Positions 36,094-45,347 are shown, counted from the stretch's first letter. The stretch: DNA of 64,000 nucleotides from an uncultured Clostridia bacterium (GCA_947593615.1 CANQDR010000005.1:23696-87695); one strand, 5' to 3'. Numbers and translations: made by a program. The notes: generated from the sequence alone by a model not told the origin.

Positions 36094-36748
36094 AATAACC
36101 ACAAATATATTTATAAAGCTCTTCTGCAGTTTCGGCAACAAACGGTGCGCCTGCATTAATCAGTTCTTCTCTGCCGCGGAATCCCCATCCTACTCCTGCC
36201 ATTTTTACACCTGCGTTTTCGGCTGTAAAAACATCAACGTCGCTGTCACCGATATAAATACAATCGTCTTTTGAAATATTATGCTTTTTAAGCATTGCAA
36301 GCAGTGCTTCACCATCGGGTTTACGCTTAAACTGAGGTTTTTGTCCCCATGCTTCTGCAAATTTATGTTCAGGATAAATTTTTTTCAATATTCTTGCGAC
36401 AAATTCATCGGGTTTGTTCGATAGTACGGCTGTCATAATACCTTGATTTTCAAGTTTTTGTAGAAGCTGAGAACATCCTTTGTACGGCGTTGTATTGTCA
36501 TTGCAATGCAGATAATACTCTTTGTCAAAGGTATCTCTGACTACTGAGCGAAGCTTTTCGTCCTCTGCAAAACTCCCCATTGCCTTTTTTATAAGAACAT
36601 CTCTGCCATTGCCGACATAGTGATTGTAGTTTTCAATCGGTTTTTCTTTAAGTCCTGCCTTTACAAGTCCCTTATTCACGCTCTGCGCTAAATCCGTGAG
36701 AGAATCTGCAAGAGTACCGTCTAAATCGAATATCGCCATTTTTATCAT
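36086..36748 (-). CDS. HAD-superfamily phosphatase, phosphoglycolate-phosphatase-like
   Basis: The 220-residue protein has the four HAD motifs: nucleophile FDLDGTLADS, AVLSNKPD (motif II), the basic KRKPDGEALL (motif III) and IYIGDSDVDVFTAENAG (motif IV). The helical cap inserted between motifs I and II is typical of the Gph/PgmB group, but the substrate is undefined. It overlaps queH and follows the cyclase by eight bases, so the three are probably cotranscribed. Confidence 0.82.
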   Translation of the reverse strand: MIKMAIFDLDGTLADSLTDLAQSVNKGLVKAGLKEKPIENYNHYVGNGRDVLIKKAMGSFAEDEKLRSVVRDTFDKEYYLHCNDNTTPYKGCSQLLQKLENQGIMTAVLSNKPDEFVARILKKIYPEHKFAEAWGQKPQFKRKPDGEALLAMLKKHNISKDDCIYIGDSDVDVFTAENAGVKMAGVGWGFRGREELINAGAPFVAETAEELYKYICGYYE

Positions 36749-36756
36749 AATTAATT

Positions 36757-37350
36757 TCAGTTAAGTCCTTTCTCCTGCTCAAAAATAATTGCTCTGCACG
36801 GAGCAGCTTCAAGCCCTCCGAGCTTTACCGGAAATGCACATAAATCATACTCACCGTCCTCAATATCAGACAGATTGAGGTTTTCAAGAACTGCTATTCC
36901 TGCTCTTGCAAGTTCAATGTGGGTTGCTTCTTCATCAAATGACGGAGCAATTGATTCTGCATCTGTTCCCACAAGCACTACGCGGCTTGACGCAAGGACT
37001 ATTGCCGCAGAATGTGATATGAACGTATTGCCTTCACCGTGAAACAAAATTCGTCTTTTGCAGTATGGCAGCAGACGTTCCATATCCTCTCCCGTAAGTA
37101 TTCCTTCAACAGAAATAACCGTACATTTTCCGTAAAATGTATTTAGGCGTATTTTGTCTATTGAATTTCCGTCAGGACAAAAATGCAGAGGTGCGTCTAT
37201 GTGAGTTCCTGCATGTGCTGTCATTGAAATTACGGATAGATTATATTCATCACCGTCGTCAATGTTTTTTATACGTTCAGCTTTAGTCTGCGGATCACCG
37301 TCATAGACAGGCGTATTTATAGTATCTTTTGAAATATCATGAATAATCAT
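36757..37350 (-). CDS. Cyclase-family metal hydrolase (kynurenine formamidase-like)
   Basis: The 197-residue protein has the family metal motif HAGTHIDAPLHF near residue 49 and the opening IHDISKDTINTPVYDGDP. The fold includes bacterial KynB and related amidohydrolases, but a tryptophan-degradation role is not supported by neighbours. The ATG at 37350 follows a GGCGGTG-like site; GTG at 37356 is the alternative. Confidence 0.78.
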   Translation of the reverse strand: MIIHDISKDTINTPVYDGDPQTKAERIKNIDDGDEYNLSVISMTAHAGTHIDAPLHFCPDGNSIDKIRLNTFYGKCTVISVEGILTGEDMERLLPYCKRRILFHGEGNTFISHSAAIVLASSRVVLVGTDAESIAPSFDEEATHIELARAGIAVLENLNLSDIEDGEYDLCAFPVKLGGLEAAPCRAIIFEQEKGLN

Positions 37351-37440
37351 TTTCACACCGCCTTCTTTTGCATATGTATTATTTTATCACAAATAATCCC
37401 TGCTTGTACAGAGGTAAAGTCGAAATTTCTGCCTTTTTGC

Positions 37441-37470
37441 AAAACAAAAAGCCCCACAAATGTGGGGCTT
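37441..37470. terminator. Terminator of the dockerin gene
   Basis: GCCCCACA AA TGTGGGGC with flanking A and T runs, about 50 bases after the dockerin-gene stop on the minus strand. Confidence 0.8.
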
Positions 37471-37518
37471 ACATAATTTAAATTAAACAATCTGACTTAA
37501 GCAATCTGACTGAAGTTA

Positions 37519-38652
37519 TCATGCAGCTATATCAGAAGGCTGACCAACAACACCAATGTTTTTGTAATCAACTTCTGCAAGATATTTCTGAACCATTGTA
37601 ACATCGAGAATAGAAACTCTACCGTCCTGGTTTACATCAGCAAGAGTTGTCTCAACTTCATCAAGAGCTACCATTTCAAGACCTGCTTTTTGAATTAAAG
37701 TAGCGTCCATTACAGTAACGCTGCCATCTTTATCAACATCACCATAAGCTAAAAATGCTGTTGTTGTAGGTTCTGGTTCTGTTGTTGTAGGCTCGGGTTC
37801 TGTTGTTGTAGGCTCGGGCTCTGTTGTTGTGGGTTCTGGTTCTGTTGTGGGTTCTGTTGTTGCATTAGGATCAACGCCGAGCAATTCTGCAATAACCTCA
37901 AGAGATGCTGTTTCAGGATTTCCTGCCTCAAGCTCTTCTGCATAATCAGTAGCATACTGATTGTAAACGTCCATTGGGTCAACGCCAAGCTGTGCACAGT
38001 CTGCCTGAACAATTTCAGGTGAGAGAATTCTATTGTTCTCATTTACATAGTTCTTTATAGCCCAAGAACGAAGGAACTGAGATACTATCTGCGCTTTTGG
38101 CTGATATACAGGGAAACACTTACCAACGATTTTACCTGTAGATGTAAGAGCTGCCTTTGCACCGTACTTGTCGGAATTGTTCTTCCAAGTAGCTTCAAAG
38201 TCCATCTTATTTGAGTCCTCAGTATTTTCAATCATTTCTCCTGTAACATAAACTGTGTCGCCAAGGCAAGCTTTACCAAGTGTTACGTTACCTGTCTGAT
38301 GCTCAACACCTGCAGTGTCTTTTGTATAGAAAAGAACTGCGTAATCAGCACCATCTTCAATAGTACCAACTTTAGTGGTATCAAAGTAGTACAAACCTGT
38401 AGCAGAATCTTGTTTGCACCTTTCGTCTTTTGAACCCCAGGATGCTGTATTCAAAGCAGAGCCGCCATATACGTTATAAATATGGCAGGAAACTGTTTTT
38501 GTTGTACCCCAGCTTTCAAGAGTAGGTACTTCAAAATAAATTTTTGTTTCTTCGTCAGCTGCTGATGCAGAGAAAAGCGAAAGACCTGCGAAACAGGACA
38601 TTGCAAGAACAGCTGCAAGAACAATACTGATAATTTTTGATGATTTTTTCAT
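37519..38652 (-). CDS. Secreted dockerin protein with an unassigned N-terminal domain
   Basis: The 377-residue protein has a signal peptide (IISIVLAAVLAMSCFAG..SASA) and an N-terminal domain of about 230 residues that I do not recognise (starts KIYFEVPTLESWG, contains VSCHIYNVYGG and VTLGKACLGDTVYVTG). A linker with four PTTTEPE repeats leads to a C-terminal type I dockerin with two Ca-binding loops (GDVDKDGSVTVMDATLIQ, ADVNQDGRVSILDVTMVQ). The dockerin indicates assembly on a cohesin scaffold on the surface. The N-terminal domain may bind carbohydrate, but nothing in it proves this. The ribosome site is AAGGAGG. Confidence 0.8.
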   Translation of the reverse strand: MKKSSKIISIVLAAVLAMSCFAGLSLFSASAADEETKIYFEVPTLESWGTTKTVSCHIYNVYGGSALNTASWGSKDERCKQDSATGLYYFDTTKVGTIEDGADYAVLFYTKDTAGVEHQTGNVTLGKACLGDTVYVTGEMIENTEDSNKMDFEATWKNNSDKYGAKAALTSTGKIVGKCFPVYQPKAQIVSQFLRSWAIKNYVNENNRILSPEIVQADCAQLGVDPMDVYNQYATDYAEELEAGNPETASLEVIAELLGVDPNATTEPTTEPEPTTTEPEPTTTEPEPTTTEPEPTTTAFLAYGDVDKDGSVTVMDATLIQKAGLEMVALDEVETTLADVNQDGRVSILDVTMVQKYLAEVDYKNIGVVGQPSDIAA

Positions 38653-38792
38653 CGTTAATTCCTCCTTTTTGATTACTCAGAGTTTGAGTAATTACATTAT
38701 ATATTAAATTTTCTTATTTTACAAGCCTTTTTTAGAAATTATGTAATATTTTTTTAACTTTTTTATTCTTAAATATCTATTGTTTTACTCAC

Positions 38793-38821
38793 TTGACATA
38801 ATCTGAAAATAATTGTATTAT
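38793..38821 (+). promoter_or_regulatory. Promoter of glyS
   Basis: TTGACA (38793-38798) and TATTAT (38816-38821) with a 17-base spacer, 39 bases before the glyS start. The short leader leaves no room for a T-box. Confidence 0.75.
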
Positions 38822-38859
38822 TTTTATTGTATATATTTACCGAGAAGTGAGGTCAACTT

Positions 38860-40236
38860 ATGGAAAACACTAAAAAAACAATGGATAAAATTGTTGCATT
38901 GTGCAAAAACAGAGGTTTTGTTTATCCTGGTTCTGAAATATACGGAGGACTTGCAAATACATGGGATTACGGTCCTTTGGGAATGGCTCTTAAAAACAAC
39001 ATCAAACAGGCTTGGCTTAAAAAGTTTGTTCAGGAAAACAAATATAACGTAGGTCTTGACTCTGCTATTCTTATGAATCCGCAGACATGGGTTGCTTCGG
39101 GACATTTGGGAGGTTTCTCCGACCCCCTTATGGACTGCAAGGAATGTAAAACACGCCACCGTGCCGACAATCTTATTGAGGATTTTGACGGCACAAATGT
39201 TGCAGGCTGGACAAATTCACAGATGATGGATTATATTAAGGAAAAAGAAATCCCATGTCCAAACTGCGGCAAGCATAACTTTACCGATATACGCCAGTTT
39301 AACCTTATGTTCAAGACATTTCAGGGCGTTACGGAGGACAGCAAAAATGAGATTTATCTGCGCCCGGAAACTGCGCAGGGTATTTTTGTTAACTTTTCAA
39401 ATATTCAAAGAACAAGCCGCAAGAAAATTCCGTTCGGCGTTGCTCAGGTGGGCAAGTCGTTCCGCAATGAGATTACTCCGGGTAACTTTATCTTCCGTGT
39501 ACGCGAGTTTGAACAAATGGAACTTGAATTCTTCTGCAAGCCGGGAACTGACCTTGAATGGTTTGAATATTGGAGAGGCTTCTGCCGTGACTTCCTGTAT
39601 TCTCTCAACATAAAAGAGGAAAACCTCAGACTGCGCGACCACTCTGCCGAAGAGCTTTGTTTCTATTCAAAGGCAACTACAGACTTTGAGTACCTCTTCC
39701 CGTTTGGCTGGGGCGAGCTTTGGGGTGTTGCAGACAGAACAGACTACGACCTTACTCAGCACAGCAACACAAGCGGCAAGCCGCTCGAATATTTTGACCA
39801 AAACACAAACGAAAAATATATCCCATATGTTATTGAACCGTCTCTCGGCGTTGAGCGTCTTTTCCTTGCACTTGTTACAGAGGCTTATGACGAAGAAACA
39901 ATTGACGAAAAAGACACAAGAGTTGTTCTTCACTTTCATCCCACTCTTGCTCCGTTTAAGGCTGCCGTTCTTCCGCTTTCAAAGAAGCTCAACGAAAAAG
40001 CAGAAGAAGTTTACGATATGCTTTCAAAGGACTTTATGGTTGATTATGATGATGCAGGTTCAATCGGAAAGCGTTACAGACGTCAGGACGAAATTGGTAC
40101 TCCGTTATGCGTTACATACGATTTTGATTCAATTGAGGACGGCTGCGTGACCGTACGCGACCGCGACACAATGCAGCAGGAACGAGTTGCAATTGAAAAA
40201 CTCAGCGAATATATCTCGGAGAAAATTAAATTCTGA
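38860..40236 (+). CDS. glyS: Glycyl-tRNA synthetase, dimeric type
   Basis: The 458-residue class II synthetase is of the alpha2 (eukaryote/Firmicutes) type, not the alpha2-beta2 type. Motif 1-proximal [21 protein letters not shown] opens the protein. A Cys-rich insertion ([19 protein letters not shown]) suggests zinc. Motif 2 ([20 protein letters not shown]) and motif 3 ([13 protein letters not shown]) follow, and the anticodon-binding domain ends it. The ribosome site is GAGG. It is followed by a good terminator. Confidence 0.95.
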   Translation: MENTKKTMDKIVALCKNRGFVYPGSEIYGGLANTWDYGPLGMALKNNIKQAWLKKFVQENKYNVGLDSAILMNPQTWVASGHLGGFSDPLMDCKECKTRHRADNLIEDFDGTNVAGWTNSQMMDYIKEKEIPCPNCGKHNFTDIRQFNLMFKTFQGVTEDSKNEIYLRPETAQGIFVNFSNIQRTSRKKIPFGVAQVGKSFRNEITPGNFIFRVREFEQMELEFFCKPGTDLEWFEYWRGFCRDFLYSLNIKEENLRLRDHSAEELCFYSKATTDFEYLFPFGWGELWGVADRTDYDLTQHSNTSGKPLEYFDQNTNEKYIPYVIEPSLGVERLFLALVTEAYDEETIDEKDTRVVLHFHPTLAPFKAAVLPLSKKLNEKAEEVYDMLSKDFMVDYDDAGSIGKRYRRQDEIGTPLCVTYDFDSIEDGCVTVRDRDTMQQERVAIEKLSEYISEKIKF

Positions 40237-40300
40237 TTTAGGAAATATCAGTAAACACAAATAAAAAATCAAATTAAAGATAAATAAGATAAATAAAAAC

Positions 40301-40336
40301 GCTAAGTGAAGTTAAAAATCACTTAGCGTTTTCTTT
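40301..40336 (+). terminator. Terminator of glyS
   Basis: GCTAAGTGA (40301-40309) and TCACTTAGC (40319-40327) form a 9-bp stem followed by a T-rich tract. Confidence 0.85.
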
Positions 40337-40418
40337 GTTTTTCGACATCAAAAGAACTACACCTGAATATAATGTAATAAAAACAACTGCTCTTATAAGC
40401 AGTTACTACAGAATTTAT

Positions 40419-40445
40419 TTTCGTGAAATTTATAATTTCACGAAA
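40419..40445. repeat. Inverted repeat left of the integrase
   Basis: TTTCGTGAAATT and AATTTCACGAAA form a perfect 12-bp dyad with a three-base loop. A closely related dyad (41813-41841) lies on the other side of the integrase gene. A second small stem, AACTGCT..AGCAGTT, is at 40385-40404. Confidence 0.65.
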
Positions 40446-40573
40446 TGTTATTTAGATTATTCGTGTAAATATATTACACTATTTGACATTAAAAGTCAAT
40501 AATTTATTAAAAATTCATTTGTACTTATTTTAAATTCCAAAAATTAACCTATATTACGCAAATTTAATATAGA

Positions 40574-40605
40574 AATTTGGGGTCAAATAAGTGGTCAAAA
40601 AGAGG
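40574..40605 (+). repeat. Direct repeat left of the integrase (GGGGTCAAA..GTGGTCAAAAA)
   Basis: AATTTGGGGTCAAATAAGTG continues as GTCAAAAAGAGG and is repeated with few changes at 41747-41780, after the integrase stop. The internal GGTCAAA is itself doubled at 12-13 base spacing, as expected for arm-type integrase binding sites. Confidence 0.6.
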
Positions 40606-40613
40606 TGTTTAAA

Positions 40614-41738
40614 ATGGCAAGAAGGGGAGAAAACATAAGAAAGAGAAAAGACGGAAGATACGAAGCACGCTATAAATCGGGGTTTGATAATAACGGGATT
40701 CCTGTTTATAAATCAGTTTATGGCAAAACATATACAGAAGCTAAAAATAACAGGCTTAATTTTCTATTTGGAAATAAAAAAACAAAAGATAAAAACATAA
40801 TAACAATTAAGGATGTATCTTTACAATGGCTTGAAATTAAAAAATTAGAGGTAAAAAAATCCACCTATGCCAAATATTACGATACTGTATATAATCACAT
40901 TATCAAGAGTTTGGGAGGCATAAGATTAAACAATATAAATCAGACTGTTGTTAATAATTTTATAAAAGAAAAGTTTATTAATGGCAATTTGATAAATGAA
41001 AAACCATTAAAGAGCAAAACAATAAAAGGTATTATTAATATATTAAAGCAAATTCTAAAATTTGCAGAAAAACAATACAAATGTAAAAATCAAAGTTTTG
41101 ATTACGTTATTCCGAAAGATGAGTGTACCGAAATACAAACATTGTCACACGAGGAACAAACAAGGCTGATTAAATATCTTTTAAGTAATCTTGACAGAAA
41201 AAATTTAGCACTGTTGATTTGCATTAACACAGGATTGCGAATTGGTGAAATATGCGCTTTAAAGCATGGAAATGTAAATCAATACAGGTCTTGTATATGT
41301 GTAAGAAAAACAATGCAGAGAATTAAAAACACAATGGGAAATTCAGATTTCAAAACTATTATTAATATAGATGAACCGAAAAGCAAAACTTCAATAAGAG
41401 ATATACCTATAAAACAGTATCTTATTGATAAAATAAATAATTTTGGCGGGAATGAAAACGATTTTCTTTTAACAGGAAGCTGCAGTGAATATATAGAGCC
41501 AAGAACGTTGGAAAATCACTTTAAAAAGATATTAAAAACAACAAATATTAAAGAAGTAAAGTTCCACGCATTAAGGCATACATTTGCAACAAATATGATA
41601 GAATCAGGGTGCGATCCTAAAACATTAAGCGAATTATTAGGACACGCCAATGTACAATTAACATTAAAGACATATGTGCATTCATCATATGAGCTAAAAC
41701 AAAAAAGCATTGAAAAGTTGCCTGAATACTGTGCCTGA
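40614..41738 (+). CDS. int: Tyrosine recombinase/integrase
   Basis: The 374-residue integrase has three parts. An N-terminal AP2-like arm-binding domain (RKRKDGRYEARYKSGFDNNG) precedes a SAM-like core-binding domain (about residues 65-165) and a catalytic domain with the expected residues. These are Arg in INTGLRIGEICALKHG, Lys in the beta-hairpin region, HALRHTFATN, LLGHANVQLTLKTY and the nucleophile Tyr in KTYVHSS. The layout is that of Tn916-type and phage integrases. The ATG at 40614 has AGAGGTG upstream. AT-rich codon use and flanking repeats mark it as mobile DNA. Confidence 0.9.
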   Translation: MARRGENIRKRKDGRYEARYKSGFDNNGIPVYKSVYGKTYTEAKNNRLNFLFGNKKTKDKNIITIKDVSLQWLEIKKLEVKKSTYAKYYDTVYNHIIKSLGGIRLNNINQTVVNNFIKEKFINGNLINEKPLKSKTIKGIINILKQILKFAEKQYKCKNQSFDYVIPKDECTEIQTLSHEEQTRLIKYLLSNLDRKNLALLICINTGLRIGEICALKHGNVNQYRSCICVRKTMQRIKNTMGNSDFKTIINIDEPKSKTSIRDIPIKQYLIDKINNFGGNENDFLLTGSCSEYIEPRTLENHFKKILKTTNIKEVKFHALRHTFATNMIESGCDPKTLSELLGHANVQLTLKTYVHSSYELKQKSIEKLPEYCA

Positions 41739-41746
41739 CCTCTAAA

Positions 41747-41780
41747 AATTCGGGGTCAAAAATATGGTCAAAAAAGAACC
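41747..41780 (+). repeat. Direct repeat right of the integrase
   Basis: AATTCGGGGTCAAAAATATG then GTCAAAAAAGAACC matches the left copy at 40574-40605 in the same orientation, eight bases after the integrase stop. Confidence 0.6.
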
Positions 41781-41816
41781 ACAAGCCCATTGCAATCGGG
41801 TTTGTGGCTATTTTTT
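41779..41816 (+). terminator. Terminator after the integrase gene
   Basis: CCACAAGCCC and GGGTTTGTGG form a 10-bp stem with one G-T wobble, followed by CTATTTTTT. Confidence 0.8.
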
Positions 41817-41841
41817 CGTGAAATTATAAACTTCACGAAAA
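41813..41841. repeat. Inverted repeat right of the integrase
   Basis: TTTTCGTGAA and TTCACGAAAA form a 10-bp dyad nearly identical to the dyad at 40419-40445, so the integrase gene lies between two similar palindromes. Confidence 0.6.
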
Positions 41842-42034
41842 ATTACTTTTTACTTTATAGTTTTAATTATTTTTATCTTGTTTTTTTAAATTATACAGAA
41901 TTGGAGGAATGTTTAATAATATTATATTTAATATAAAAATTTTTTAAAGGGTGGATGATACAAATCATATTAAAATTTGTGAAGATCAATTAATATTAAC
42001 ATCATTTACAGTAAGATAAAACGGAGGTTCAAAA

Positions 42035-42649
42035 ATGCTTTTTGAAAATAATGGAACAGAAATTCAAAACGAGGAAACATATTGCCAAAATTTCGGAGAA
42101 TCTGATGAACAGAGTATTACCGAAAACGAAAACATAAATAGCAACTTTTTAAATTCACCGCCAGAGATAGAACATAAAGCCGTTGTAAAATTAAAGCGAG
42201 TTTTTACTATTAAAAGATTAATAATTATAATTTTATCGGCTATTGTTATTACATCCCTTTTATGTTTATTTTTTCAAAAAAGAGATGAGGAAAATATCTT
42301 GTCAATAACTAATGAGCTTGCCATAGCACTTAACGAAGGAGATTACCAAAAGATGGTTTCATGCTTTGAGCCTTCAGCACAGTCTGCAATTAAATCAACG
42401 ATGGATTTAGGATCTGATTTGTTTGGTACGGATTTGTGGAATTTGTGGTCGCTGGGATCAATAGGATTATCTAATTCCGGGAAAAATTCCAAAATATATA
42501 TAACTGTTTATGATTTATCAATTACAAGTGATACGACAGCAACTGCCGATATTTCTATCGACTACAGTACAAAGGATAAGGACCGTAATTCAGTAAAATA
42601 TGTAAAAATTAATGGAAAATGGTATTTTTCAATAAAAAATTTAATGTAG
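42035..42649 (+). CDS. Membrane-anchored protein with a DUF4878/NTF2-like outer domain
   Basis: The 204-residue protein has an acidic cytoplasmic head (residues 1-60), one membrane helix (RLIIIILSAIVITSLLCLFF) and an outer domain. In that domain, ALNEGDYQKMVSCFEPSAQ and the ending KYVKINGKWYFSIKNLM fit NTF2-like lumazine/DUF4878 folds. Function unknown. The ribosome site is CGGAGG. It starts the cargo of the island next to the integrase and precedes a zinc-ribbon gene by 20 bases, so the two are probably cotranscribed. Confidence 0.6.
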   Translation: MLFENNGTEIQNEETYCQNFGESDEQSITENENINSNFLNSPPEIEHKAVVKLKRVFTIKRLIIIILSAIVITSLLCLFFQKRDEENILSITNELAIALNEGDYQKMVSCFEPSAQSAIKSTMDLGSDLFGTDLWNLWSLGSIGLSNSGKNSKIYITVYDLSITSDTTATADISIDYSTKDKDRNSVKYVKINGKWYFSIKNLM

Positions 42650-42669
42650 TTTGAAAGGACGAAATTTAT

Positions 42670-43320
42670 ATGATATGTAAAAAATGTAAAAAAGAAATTG
42701 ATAACAATGCAAGATTCTGCATTTATTGCGGAAGTAAAACAGACACGTCTGTTAACTTTGACATAAAAACATTAAAAGAGAAAGCACATTCTTTTTTGGC
42801 ACCGCTTGAAAACGGACAAGTTTTATTTATTGTAACCTTATTTTTATTACTGTTAAACCCTATATTTGCAGCTTTTAAAAATGTTAATATTTCTGAAAAT
42901 TTAACTGGAAGTAATATGATATCACAATCATATTCGCTTTTTGATTTTCTGATTGAGTTTGCTAAATATATTCCTTTTATATTTCTTCCTTCTTATATTT
43001 TTTTAATTGTTTTTGGAATTGGTGCAATTATAGTTGCTGCGTTATCAATGCTGTTTCCGCTGATTAAACAAAGAAAATACACTGCAAAATATTTGATTAT
43101 GACGAAAACGATATCAATTATTATTTTATTGGTCATGCTTTTTTGGTATATACTTATGTTTGCTGCTTATTACTCCAGCAACGCCGTCTATATTGATCTG
43201 AGAATAACATTTGGCGGATGGCTTTTCATCCTTGACAGTATTGCACTTGTAATAACATCATTTAAGCTTTCTTCGATTGTAAAGAAAAATAATATAAAGG
43301 TGATGAATAAGTTTGAATAG
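42670..43320 (+). CDS. Zinc-ribbon membrane protein
   Basis: The 216-residue protein begins with a zinc ribbon (MICKKCKKEIDNNARFCIYCG, two CxxC pairs) followed by four to five membrane segments. This zinc_ribbon_2 plus membrane layout is common in Clostridia and has no assigned function. The ribosome site is GAAAGGA. Confidence 0.65.
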   Translation: MICKKCKKEIDNNARFCIYCGSKTDTSVNFDIKTLKEKAHSFLAPLENGQVLFIVTLFLLLLNPIFAAFKNVNISENLTGSNMISQSYSLFDFLIEFAKYIPFIFLPSYIFLIVFGIGAIIVAALSMLFPLIKQRKYTAKYLIMTKTISIIILLVMLFWYILMFAAYYSSNAVYIDLRITFGGWLFILDSIALVITSFKLSSIVKKNNIKVMNKFE

Positions 43321-43349
43321 ATTTATACGAGCATTGCTTATGGTAGTAG

Positions 43350-43535
43350 ACTCCAATCAATGTTAATGATGATCTGGAAAAATCAAAAAAATATTCGATT
43401 GCGGACTACTGTAGGTTAAAAATCAATGATTTAGCTGATATGTGGGGTTCTGATTATACCACAATGTATGGTTGTATAACAGAGAATGAAATAGCTATTG
43501 GGTTTACTGGGACGGACAACAATGAGATTCCATAG
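43350..43535 (+). pseudogene. C-terminal fragment of a lost gene
   Basis: An open frame of 61 codons begins right after a stop with no start codon. It reads NVNDDLEKSKKYSIADYCRL..ADMWGSDYTTMYGCITENEIAI..TDNNEIP. The composition is protein-like and the ribosome site is missing, so it looks like the 3' end of a truncated gene. No family recognised. It is absent from the ORF track. Confidence 0.45.
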
Positions 43536-43588
43536 AAAATTAAAATAACATTTGTGCAATAAACAAACTAATTTTGGGAGGTAATACT

Positions 43589-44038
43589 ATGTATTGCAAA
43601 AAGTGCGGAAAACAATTAAGCGAAGGTGAAGAATTCTGCGAAAATTGTGGAACTAGCACAAAGGAGATAATGATCCCGCAAAAGAAAACAGATCAGGAGA
43701 AATGTTTACCAGCATTTATTCTGGGGTTAATTGGCTCAATATTCGGGATCCTCGGAGGTTTATTCACAACCTTTTTGGCAGGTGCTTTTGGCGGTTATCG
43801 CGGTGATGTAGCTTTTATATTAATTTTTGGCGGAGCAATCGTAGGGCTAATCGGTGCTTGCAAATGCTTAAACAAATTGAAAAGCGGTTCTATTTTAGAA
43901 TTATTATCTGCAATCATGATGATTATTTGCGCATATGTTATTTCAGGCTCTGATTGCATGACTGTAATTGGGCTATTGTGTATGCTTGTAGGTGGAATTA
44001 TCGGTGCAATCCAAGCATTTATCATTAAGCGGAAATGA
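43589..44038 (+). CDS. Zinc-ribbon membrane protein, DUF4064-like
   Basis: The 149-residue protein has a zinc ribbon (MYCKKCGKQLSEGEEFCENCG) and four membrane helices rich in Gly/Ile (LGLIGSIFGILGGLFTTFLAG). The N-terminus is closely similar in plan to the gene at 42670, but the membrane part differs. The start at 43589 is preferred over TTG at 43574 because GGGAGG precedes it. Function unknown. Confidence 0.65.
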   Translation: MYCKKCGKQLSEGEEFCENCGTSTKEIMIPQKKTDQEKCLPAFILGLIGSIFGILGGLFTTFLAGAFGGYRGDVAFILIFGGAIVGLIGACKCLNKLKSGSILELLSAIMMIICAYVISGSDCMTVIGLLCMLVGGIIGAIQAFIIKRK

Positions 44039-44251
44039 TTTCGTATACACATGCTCCTTGGAAAAATCTTTAGACATTTATCCTATCAGTTACCGTTGAT
44101 ATCCATAAATCATTTTTACAATAGTAATAATTCGTATGGCATATAAAAAGCAAGGCTTACAAAGAATGAACACATAGTAAAACAAATGCGTTATACTTAT
44201 TGCGTTTATGCACAATGACAGTCAAATAAAATTTAAGGAGAGTTGACCACC

Positions 44252-45172
44252 ATGAAGAAAACATTAAAAACATTAAGCGTACTGTTGATTATTTTATGTA
44301 TATTTAATCTTTATGGATGCGCATCTGAAAACGAATACATAATTAATGAAAGGTCAAATAATAACTCTGATTTATCGGATTCAGGTGCAGATTCTGACGG
44401 AAAAATATCTCTCGATCCTTTTGAAGGATTAGTCGTCGATTTTGACGGTGTATCGCCGTTTTGTACAGTTTCTTTTAATAATTCAAGGTGTGCTGAAGAT
44501 GTACAGTTAAATGTAGAATATTCAACATCACCCGATACGGTTACAACTGATGGGACTTTCAGCATCGGAGAAGATGTTACAATTTATGCATTGCTGAAAA
44601 ATCAATATGATGATACACAGGAGTATTCGCTAACGGAAACATCAAAAACATATAAAGTTAGTGATGTTCCACAGTATATTACAGAAATAACATCTGACAT
44701 GGATCTGACACAGTTTAAAAAACAAGCTAACGATTATCTGGAATCAATTACTGCTTTTAAAGTTGGAGAATATGAACGTCTATATTCTGATTGGGGTTGT
44801 GATGGTGGTTATATAAGTAATGATAGGCCAAACAAACACGATACCTATTTCAGCGCATTAAAATTAAATAAATATAGTAAATACCCTGATGAAACAGATT
44901 ATTTTAACAGCATTAATATTATGTATTCTATTAATATAACCTCTAAACACAACAATGACCCGGAAGAAACATCTAATAGATACTTTACCGTTATTGCCAA
45001 AAATATTGTACAATACCCTGACGGAACAATTGGATGGGGAAAAGAAGATCCGGCAGATTTGAGTTTTGAACACAATATTGATTGGACAAACATGGACAGT
45101 TTGATAAATGCTAATATTACATCCAACAAAGCTGATTATAATGTAACCGAAATATCAAATGATTTTAAATAA
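44252..45172 (+). CDS. Lipoprotein of unknown function
   Basis: From the ATG at 44252 (AAGGAGAG upstream) the protein has 306 residues with a lipoprotein signal (VLLIILCIFNLYGCASE). A Ser/Asp/Asn linker leads to a beta-rich domain (residues about 60-140; TVSFNNSRCAEDVQLNVEY) and a second region (KVGEYERLYSDWGCDGGYIS). I recognise no family. It is the last gene of the integrase island and is followed by a strong terminator. Confidence 0.6.
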   Translation: MKKTLKTLSVLLIILCIFNLYGCASENEYIINERSNNNSDLSDSGADSDGKISLDPFEGLVVDFDGVSPFCTVSFNNSRCAEDVQLNVEYSTSPDTVTTDGTFSIGEDVTIYALLKNQYDDTQEYSLTETSKTYKVSDVPQYITEITSDMDLTQFKKQANDYLESITAFKVGEYERLYSDWGCDGGYISNDRPNKHDTYFSALKLNKYSKYPDETDYFNSINIMYSINITSKHNNDPEETSNRYFTVIAKNIVQYPDGTIGWGKEDPADLSFEHNIDWTNMDSLINANITSNKADYNVTEISNDFK

Positions 45173-45275
45173 TTAAAAATAAATTATTTATAGACACCAC
45201 GTTCAACGTTAATACAATAGTAATTAAATATATACTTAAAAAAACAGCTTTCGCCAAACTTTTTCAACAAGCTGA

Positions 45276-45313
45276 GACCGCTGAAATTAAAAATAATTTC
45301 AGCGGTCTTTTTT
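45276..45313. terminator. Bidirectional terminator between the island and dapL
   Basis: GACCGCTGAAATTA and TAATTTCAGCGGTC form a perfect 14-bp stem with a four-A loop and a T-run, between the converging lipoprotein gene and dapL. Confidence 0.9.
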
Positions 45314-45347
45314 ATTATTCTAATTTATATAAAAAATTATTAAAAAA

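Noticed and set aside
38653-38859. T-box leader upstream of glyS
   Set aside because: A consensus promoter only 39 bases before the start leaves no room, and no T-box sequence or terminator is seen.
39686-40150. 154-codon ORF overlapping glyS in another frame
   Set aside because: Same-strand shadow within a conserved synthetase gene.
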